A stretch of DNA of 39,263 nt from the NCBI GenBank assembly GCA_003427395.1, contig BFEA01000526.1, positions 75,752 through 115,014 of the forward strand, read 5' to 3'. This DNA comes from Chara braunii (taxonomy: Eukaryota > Streptophyta > Charophyceae > Charales > Characeae). Positions 33,201 through 39,263 of this stretch are shown here, piece after piece. The notes beneath the pieces are model-generated. The model was not told the DNA's origin and did not search any database. It saw only the letters and a program-made list of their open reading frames with translations. Both the position numbers and the translations under genes were made by a program. Position 1 is the first letter of the stretch. Each line of letters opens with the position of its first letter.

Positions 33201-34521
33201 TCCCGCGATCAGAGATCAGACCGGACTCCCTTTCTCAGTGGCTAAGGCTCCAGGGAACTTCGGCCTCGCTTGGATGCAAAAAGGAATCTGGCTCATTAAG
33301 CATATCTGGGACGTACAGGAGAACAGGTGGAAGACAGCGAACGATCTCAAGCCAAACCTGTCAGGTCTTCATCGTACGGCAGATCACTTGGCAGCAATCA
33401 TCCAGGCCATTCCGCCAGTTTGGATAAGCATCCTATCCCAACAGTCCCCTATCTACAAGGAGCAGCAATGGTTTAAATCTGCAGCAACACCGGATGTCTA
33501 TTACAGAGTTGACAAAGTCCACACGAATGGCTCGGTGGAAGCATCGGAGTGGACCTGGAAAGATTCGCGTCTGGATCAAACCAAGGATACACAGCCTACC
33601 GTGCTGGATGGATTGGAGGAGGTCAGGGTCAGGAAAAAGAAGTCTCAGAACAACGCCGACTCCCCCTACCAACTGGTTATGGAGCACATCCCACTCAAGG
33701 ACTGGAAGGTCGACATCTGCAACTACGGCTGGGTACTTACCAATGCAGCAGGCATCCCAATGAAGGTCCCCATCTCAGACTACTCTGCTAAGACAGGATA
33801 CAATCTACACTCTAACTCACACTCTCTTCAGGCAGGCCTAATACTGAACTGGCAGCATAAAACTTCCTCTCTAAACCTCCACCCCACCTCATCCAAATGG
33901 CTTTTATTTTTTATTCACGTCATCCTTTCCACTCTGGAAACCAAGGTAGGAGGTCTCCAATGGCTCCACCTTCACTCGTGTGTCCCCACAGCTCTCTGGT
34001 GCTCAGAAAAAGGAATGGATCTCTCAGTCCAATGTGACGTCTGCCCCCATCAGAGTCTGGAGGATTGGCTGCATTTATGGTGGGAATGTGTGATTGCCAG
34101 AGGATTTTGGGATTTTCTTAACCAACTCTGGCTCCGGGCATACAAGATCCCTGATTTCTGGAGTAAGGATCTGGTTATAACTGGAAGAGTTCCTCCCCCT
34201 CTTCAGAAACAACAGGCAGGTAGGATATCTCTCCTCTTCAGAGCTAGGGCTTTCTGGCATCTATGGCTAGCCAGGAGAGATAGAAGATTCGCTGGCACAC
34301 GAGACTCACTGCCCTCCCTACTTGCTAGATTCGAACAAGCCTTAAGATTGGACATAACTGCAGACTGGATCAAGCTCAAGAATAATGCTACCTCGCCGGA
34401 GGCAGCGCTTGCACTATTTCAGAATAAATGGTCTTCCCCCTTTCAATGGGCACACCTCTCAGAGGAAAACAAACTGACATACTCAAGTTTGCTGTGGGAT
34501 CACTCTTCACCCAGGCCTTGA
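30254..34521 (+). pseudogene. LINE ORF2 (AP endonuclease-reverse transcriptase), two lesions
   Basis: The ATG at 30254 is chosen because it just overlaps the ORF1 stop and is followed at once by the endonuclease. Endonuclease motifs are present in order: LASWNVHG (near 30273), VQETK, GGDWN (near 30681), RRLDFFL and SDHNPV (near 30954). Reverse transcriptase follows: GKCPGPDG (near 31702), LLYKKGD, VRNYRPISLL, SGFIPG, then a TGA at 32003. A missing base near 32100 (after IDFRK) shifts the frame, after which RQGWPLAPSLF (near 32263) and the catalytic ADD (near 32396) are intact. The C-terminus has a Cys/His motif, CDVCPHQSLEDWLHLWWEC (34036-34092). The protein nicks DNA and copies element RNA into the nick. 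It would be about 1,420 residues if uninterrupted. Confidence 0.92.
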
Positions 34522-34914
34522 TTCTCAACTTCCTATCTGACAGCAATCACTGCTGAGAGGGCCTGTACAGTCTTACCTTCACATTTCTGACCTTCCTGTA
34601 GAACCTAATCTGCCTTTACTTCAACACAGGACTTCATCGGTCTTTGTACCAGCTCTAAATCCTACTAACAAATATACCTCTACCTCTCCCCCTCTGCTGC
34701 AACAGGAAGCGAAGCCGGGTAATGCTCCCGGTCCTAACAATTTCAAGCTTATGTATTTATGAACAGACGTTCCGGGTAGATTGTGAGGACCCCAGCCTCA
34801 ATCATGCTTTATAAGGGACGTTGGGCCCGGTTCCCAACACGTGTCCCTCCCCACGAATAGAATGGAGCTAATGTTGATGGAAAAAAAAAAAAAAAATTAA
34901 AAAAAAAAAAAAAA
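34522..34914 (+). other. LINE 3' UTR with structured tail and poly(A)
   Basis: After the ORF2 stop comes about 290 bp of pyrimidine-rich UTR. The first hairpin is GTTGGG-CCCGGTT-CCCAAC at 34820-34838, then a CTCC...GGAG hairpin at 34847-34867, gatgg and an interrupted poly(A). The third hairpin of the 21-kb and 24-kb tails is absent. Confidence 0.8.
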
Positions 34915-34929
34915 ACAAACTATAATACT

Positions 34930-35037
34930 ATACCTTTCTCGGCCTTTTGGCTAAGATCAAGTGTAGTATCTGTTCTGATCAGTTTAATATTATCTGATCC
35001 GTGGTCCATCGGGCCACACACACAAAAAAAAAAAAAG
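34930..35037 (+). pseudogene. U2 snRNA retropseudogene with 12-bp TSD (copy 2)
   Basis: The sequence begins exactly at the 5' end of U2 (atacctttctcggccttttgg). It continues through the branch-site recognition sequence gtgtagta and the stem-II hairpin GTGGTCC-AT-CGGGCCAC to cacacac, where it stops before the Sm site and passes into about 13 A. It is bounded by perfect 12-bp direct repeats, ACTATAATACTA, at 34919-34930 and 35038-35049. This is the signature of LINE-mediated retroposition of a 3'-truncated U2 RNA. It lies 4 bp after the LINE poly(A). Confidence 0.9.
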
Positions 35038-35054
35038 ACTATAATACTAGAATC

Positions 35055-35177
35055 TTAAACCGCCAGTACACCCGTACCTAAAATCCGGAACCTACCTGCC
35101 CACTGCGCGCCACTATTTTCCGAGCCTTCTGCGTGAGGGTACCTGCGGTGGGAATTTCGGAAGTGGCACTGGTGGCG
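35055..35177. mobile_element. TTAA-type foldback MITE, copy A7 (right end decayed)
   Basis: TTAAACCGCCAGTAC at 35055-35069 is a good left end. At the right only gcactggtggcgg remains. It begins five bases after the U2 pseudogene's second direct repeat. Confidence 0.5.
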
Positions 35178-35493
35178 GCCGTCTGCCTGAAGGGAAAAAA
35201 GAAAAGAAAAGAAAAATCAAGGAATAAACATGCCAGAGAGCAATGATGTCCTGAAAGGACTTCATGGAGGCCATATGCAAATGATCACTTTCCTGAATGC
35301 ATCTGACCACTATTATGGGGAGAGGAAAAAGTTGCTGTTTTTCCTTTTTTTCTCTTTTTGTTTTTTTCTTCCTGGCCCTGCCAGAGGGGCAGCGCATATT
35401 CCTCTTGCTCAAAACGCCCTGGCTGAGGGCATACTCACACTAGCGACGTTGAAATGCAATCCAACCACTTTCACGGCCAAAGCGTTGTTGGCT

Positions 35494-35530
<37 letters not shown>

Positions 35531-36032
35531 CCTTGCATGGGCTATTTGTAATTATTGTTATTCGGGTTTTAGGCCCTCTCGAAATCACTAACCAAATGCG
35601 AAAAAGAGAATGTTGGCGGGTTTTGTATGTATCTTCCCCTGTTCTAGCGGAAGATACATGCGCCATTTCGCACTTGGTGTGCGGCGAGGCCCTTAATCGG
35701 CGTCTCGAGGTCGAAATCACTCGTGTTGATCAACCCGCATTTTATTAGTTGACGAACGAAAAAAAGATTTGTTGCTGGGACCTCGAGGAACGATTCATTT
35801 GCGTCTTTGGGCCTCGAGGAATGCTCCGCTATCCAAATGTGAAATAATGAGAACGAATCTTCCGCTAGAGCATGAACAGATACACCGTCATATTCTTTTC
35901 GTCTTTCGTGCATGTGCAGAGTAGTGGAGCGAGACCCATTTAAGTGTCAGATGCAATCGTTTGGAATTGGGCGCGCAGATTTATTTTTTCAAAAATAATT
36001 AATAATTCTACTATCGGCAGTAGTCTTATTAA
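35178..36032. other. no gene seen
   Basis: It includes a 30-base poly(T) at about 35497-35530 and AT-rich DNA near 35980. No domain was recognised in the open frames on either strand. Confidence 0.55.
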
Positions 36033-36235
36033 CCCGAATAGACCGCCCGGTCGTTATCGCTGTATCTAGAGCAAGAGTTGTACTAAATACAGCTATATGA
36101 TGACCGGGCATTCCGTTCCGGCGACGACGGTACCGTCTTCGCTTGAACAGAACGCGCGGTCATTATCGCTGTATCTAGACTTGAAATTGCACCAAATGCA
36201 GCAGCAGCTATTATGACCGGGCGTTCTATTCGGGG
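36033..36235. mobile_element. two tandem ~90-bp foldback elements
   Basis: The end sequence cccgaatagaccgcccggtc...atcgctgtat at 36033 is inverted at 36090-36117 (atacagctatatgatgaccgggcattcc). The same arrangement recurs from about 36145 to 36235, where attatgaccgggcgttctat is followed by tcggg. The two foldback units lie head to tail about 25 bp apart. They share no ends with the other two foldback families. Confidence 0.65.
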
Positions 36236-36858
36236 TAAGAGGGTAGTGGTCGCCCATCGCAGGTTCAATTACCTTCCATGGCGTTGTTTCGCTTTCTTTC
36301 CGCTTTTTTTGGGGTCGATTTTTTTCCCTTTCGTTTCTGGCTTCGTGTCGTCGCTCTTTTTTTTCGTTTTTTCTTTTTCCCTGTTCGTGTATTTGGTATC
36401 CACGTGGTTGTTTTCGTTATTCTTTTTGGCGGGGGGTGAGGGGGCAGGTAGGTCTCCTTGTGAGGAAAGCTTCGTTTCTTTAGGTCTTTCTGGGGTCCGT
36501 TTTTTGCTGTTGCTTTTTTTCTTTTTTTGGCGGGTTCCCAGTCTTGCGAGGAGGTGTGGGTCATCTTGGGGTATGTCTTGTGTGTCATGCCGCTGGTTTT
36601 GGGGACCGGGGGGGGGGTTAGGAGGCGAGGACGGGAGTGCATGCGGTTCTCGCGCTGCTTCCTGTGAGGAAGGCTTCTTTATGTGGGTCTTTTTGGGGTT
36701 TTGGTTTTGTCTGATTTTTTATTGAATGTCCTGTTTCATGTGAGGAAAGCTTCTTTGTCTGGGTCGTTTTGGGGTTGGTTTTGTATGATTTTACGTATTG
36801 AATGTGAGTTGTTCTGATTGATTTTAAGTTCACGTTTTTGTGGGATCCCTGGGTCCCA
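36236..36858. other. T/G-rich stretch, no gene
   Basis: The segment gtgaggaaagcttc(g/t)tt(t)...gggtc.tt(t)tgggg occurs near 36462, 36664 and 36740, a degenerate direct repeat. The open frames are Phe/Gly-rich translations of simple sequence. Confidence 0.5.
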
Positions 36859-36961
36859 GGGCGAGGTCCCCCACTTGCACGGATTAAGACATTCGGCCGT
36901 TGATCCTTGTTGCTATCTACGGTTAGTATCTCTTATTTCGTTCAAGTGGGACCTTGACCCC
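36859..36961. mobile_element. GGGGCGAGGTCCC foldback family, short copy
   Basis: gggcgaggtcccccacttg at the left is inverted as caagtgggaccttgaccc at the right, 103 bp overall. The interior differs from that of other copies. Confidence 0.55.
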
Positions 36962-37062
36962 CCCGTTAATCGCCGTTCCTCATCGTTATAGAACTCAGAT
37001 TAGGGGAAAAAAAAAAGAAAAGAGCGCGAAGCCATCGAACGCCATCATGGGTTCGATCTGTG

Positions 37063-37240
37063 GAACGAGGTCCCCACTAGAAAGGAGAGTATTCAATGGA
37101 GCGCCTGAATCTGGACGGGTGTAAAAAGGAGAGATGCAGAAAACTAGAGAGAGAAATGGCGAATTTCTGCATCTCTCCACAAAGACGTCCTGATGCAGGC
37201 GTTAAATCCGATCCTTTTGCTACTGGGACCTCACTCCTGA
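37063..37240. mobile_element. GGGGCGAGGTCCC foldback family, complete copy
   Basis: The left arm gaacgaggtccccactag...gcgcctgaatctggacg...gagagatgcagaaa is inverted at the right as tttctgcatctctccac...cgtcctgatgcaggcg...gctactgggacctcactcc. The arms cover nearly the whole 178 bp. Confidence 0.75.
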
Positions 37241-37246
37241 TGTTTT

Positions 37247-37830
37247 CTTATCGCCTTGTTGGAGATGGACGGCTGCGAATTCATGCGTTATATTCTTTAA
37301 AAAACGAAAAAAATGGTCGTGTTCCCCCCCCCCCCCCCCCCGCAAAAGGAGACTCGATTTCTTCGTATGATGAGGAGAGCTCTTCAGTCTCTTCGAACGA
37401 GGAGGAAAGTCCTGTGCATCTTATCGCCTCGTTGGAGATGGGCGGCTACGATTTCATGTTTTATTTTTTTTAAAAAGAAAAAGAAAAATGGCCGCGTTCT
37501 TTAACTCGCAAAAGTAGGCTTTTTCGATTTCTTCGTACGATGAGGAGAGCTCTTCACTCTCTTCGAACGAGGAGGATAGAATAGTCCTGCATCTCTCCAC
37601 AAACGTGTCCAGATTCAGGCGTTAAATCCGATCCTCTTTGCTAGCGGACCTCGCCCCGGATGTTTTCTTATCGCCTTGTTGGTGACGGACGGCTGCGATT
37701 GGATGTTTTGTTCTTGAAAAAATGGAAAAATCTGGCCGTGTGTTTTTTTTTTTCCTTGAAAGGAAAACTCCTTGATTTCTTCGTACGATGCGGAATGCTC
37801 TCTTTTGAATCTCTTCGAACGAATTGCAAA
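37247..37830. repeat. three ~155-bp tandem units, one interrupted by a MITE arm
   Basis: Units begin with ttatcgcctTgttggagatgg at 37247, 37421 and 37668. Each contains aaaatggccgtgtt and gatttcttcgtacgatg and ends with tctcttcgaacgaggagga or a diverged form. Between units 2 and 3 lies a right arm of the GGTCCC foldback family (37584-37660); the same arm precedes unit 1 and is missing before unit 2. Confidence 0.75.
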
Positions 37831-37874
37831 AGTTCTGTCGTTCTTTGCGAGGGGAAGAAAAATTTTCTCTGGTC

Positions 37875-38010
37875 CCTTCTTCGATCTTTCAGCAAGTTTT
37901 CTTCGATCTTTCGGCAAGGGGAAGAAACTTCCTCGATCTTTCGGAAAGCTTTCTTCTATCTTTCGGAAAGGGGAAGAAACTTCCCCGATCTTTCGGAAAG
38001 GGGAAGAAAC
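37875..38010. repeat. short tandem array of tcgatctttcgg units
   Basis: Units of about 19-30 bp, built from cgatctttcgg(c/a)aa and ggggaagaaacttcc, are repeated five or six times. ggggaagaaacttcccc is nearly palindromic. The array ends at a single N (38011) and a poly(T) run. Confidence 0.75.
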
Positions 38011-38269
38011 NTTTTTTTTTTTTTTTTTTTTTTTCCCTTGAGAGTCCGACAGTCCTGCTCCCCGTGTTCTAAGTTCTGCTGAAGTGCCCTCACTGAGGAC
38101 AAACTCGCAGGAGTATCCAAAAAAAAGTGTGTCCAACTGCAATCACGGCCAAAGCTTGTTTTGTTTTCTGGGACGTATGGATTTGAGATGGGCACAAAAT
38201 TCGAAACCTTCTGACGCACAACAGTTAACCGGAGTGACAAATGATGGCCTGCAAAAAAATTGGAAAGCA

Positions 38270-38420
38270 TTAAACCACGAGTACTTGGGCACTGCACGCC
38301 GCGCCGGCCGCCCAAATCTCGAAGCAGCACGGGCTGTCGATTCGATTTATCGACGGCCCGCCGGCCGCGGAAATCGCGTAGCGTTAACGCCAAGGCATCG
38401 CCCAAGTACTGGTGGTTTAA
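38270..38420. mobile_element. TTAA-type foldback MITE, copy A8 (complete)
   Basis: TTAAACCACGAGTACTTGGGC at 38270 is matched by its inverted copy GCCCAAGTACTGGTGGTTTAA with one mismatch. TTAA lies at both edges. The 151-bp element is GC-rich inside and abuts LINE coding sequence on its right. Confidence 0.8.
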
Positions 38421-38980
38421 GGAAAACCCCAATCCAAAAGCACGCCAGCATCATGTGGTTACAGTCCCTAATGGTGACAGCCACAGCAATGTGGCTAGCG
38501 TCTAGAGGGATGGAAGTCCCCACCGAATGCATGCGCTGCAATTGGGGTTGGGAAAATTCGACCTATCTTTGGTTTCTATGTCCCCTGGTTGACCAACTGT
38601 TGATGTGGTGGAAGAGGCACTGGGATCCAATGACAGCCGGAAATTTTGAGTGGTCAGACCCCTGGATGCTAACGGGCTTACTTCAACAAGGGATTAACTA
38701 TGCATCAGGATGGGGATACATGGCTTTTTGCTGCAGAGGGATTCTGATGGAAGTGATATGGTCAGCCCGGAACGCCAGGGTCTTCAGACGTGAAGACACT
38801 GCCAGGACCCAACAGCAGCAGCAAGTGAAACAGGCTATTCGCACGTTAATTCGAGCGGATTGGCACAGAAAAAATGTGATCTGGTTTCAAAAGACGTGGG
38901 CTTTGAATAGTAGGTTTGCTACTGTCTCACAACAAGGGCACCTCTCCTTATGTACTTGGCTCTTTGACACTCACGACTGA
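38421..38980 (+). pseudogene. LINE ORF2 C-terminal fragment
   Basis: About 185 residues are open to a TGA at 38978-38980. They include a Cys-rich motif (CMRCNWGWENSTYLWFLC, near 38530-38583) like the Cys/His region at LINE ORF2 C-termini, but with Tyr where His is expected. ILMEVIWSARNARVFRRE (near 38735) is typical of this region. The N-terminal nine-tenths of ORF2 is absent. It differs clearly from both other LINE families here. Confidence 0.7.
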
Positions 38981-39217
38981 GAGCTCGCAGATTGTAATGG
39001 GTCGTAGATAGGCCCAACAGACTGTGCCGTTTTTAGGCTCAAGTACGTTGTAAGAGTTCGAATGGTCATAAGTGGCATTTAGAGGTAGACACACCGAGAA
39101 ACAAGTTTATCTTACTGTTTGAGGTCTACCTTCTTTGCTTGGTTTGTCAAAGATAGGATACTGATCAAGATTAGATGAACTTGAATAAATTTCTAAGACA
39201 ATGAGCTTCAAGGCTAG

Positions 39218-39259
<42 letters not shown>

Positions 39260-39263
39260 CTCC
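38981..39263. other. probable LINE 3' UTR, then poly(T) of an antisense retroposon
   Basis: About 240 bp follow the ORF2 stop with a gaggtagac...gtctacct inverted pair but no CCCGGTT tail hairpin. A run of about 34 T at 39222-39255 is the tail of an element on the minus strand that extends beyond the window. Confidence 0.5.

Larger units (their letters stand above)
26196..34914 (+). mobile_element. near-full-length L1-like LINE (family 2)
   Basis: An 8.7-kb element with a 5' UTR holding tandem monomers, ORF1, overlapping ORF2, a 3' UTR with the structured tail and a poly(A) tail at 34881-34915. The right end is clear. The left boundary is inferred: ACTATAAT at 26188-26195 equals the first eight bases after the poly(A) (from 34919), as expected of a target-site duplication, and it follows the tail of another element. 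ORF1 has four or five stops and a frameshift; ORF2 has one of each. The copy cannot move by itself but decayed fairly recently. Confidence 0.7.

Noticed and set aside
36213-36725. 170-codon Phe-rich open frame resembling a membrane protein
   Set aside because: The hydrophobicity comes from T-rich simple sequence; no domain, start context or intron support.
38084-38420. N-terminal part of the open frame running into the LINE fragment
   Set aside because: It reads through intergenic DNA and a whole TTAA MITE, so the continuity is accidental.

Overview
The window looks like nuclear DNA from a plant-lineage (streptophyte) genome that is rich in repeats. The evidence is one intron-split cell-wall glucanase gene of the GH17–X8 type found in green plants, two fragments of spliceosomal U2 snRNA, several L1-like LINE retrotransposons, dozens of microsatellites and poly(A)/poly(T) runs, and a scaffold gap of 595 Ns. 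A large-genome charophyte such as a stonewort would fit, but that is a guess: nothing seen here fixes the species. No bacterial genes, rRNA genes or CRISPR arrays were seen.

Layout. 1-2.9 kb: intergenic DNA with small tandem repeats and a 165-bp foldback element. 2.95-9.3 kb: the only apparently intact host gene, a secreted beta-1,3-glucanase in two exons, with a 4.5-kb intron full of repeats and foldback elements. 9.3-16.9 kb: no gene; microsatellites, a U2 fragment, inverted-repeat elements and the gap between (GA)n and (CT)n. 16.9-24.4 kb: decayed LINEs in both orientations. One is interrupted by a 130-bp non-autonomous retroposon with a perfect 12-bp target duplication. 24.4-26.2 kb: foldback elements. 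26.2-34.9 kb: a nearly complete LINE with tandem 5' monomers, a broken ORF1 with two zinc knuckles, ORF2 (endonuclease, reverse transcriptase, Cys/His motif) with one stop and one frameshift, and a structured 3' tail. 34.9-35.05 kb: a U2 snRNA retropseudogene abutting that tail. 35-39.3 kb: short foldback elements, tandem repeats and a LINE 3' fragment.

How the parts connect. Five retroelement 3' ends carry the same tail: a 6-bp stem closed by a CCCGGTT-like loop, usually followed by a second hairpin, then poly(A). Paired base changes support the first stem. The tail occurs on two distinguishable LINE families and on the 130-bp passenger, so it is the best candidate here for an undescribed LINE/passenger recognition module. 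Two families of short inverted-repeat elements are scattered through the window and inserted in other features: one with TTAA-flanked ACCACCAGTACTTGG ends, one with GGGGCGAGGTCCC ends.

All calls come from reading the sequence. No database search or folding program was run.
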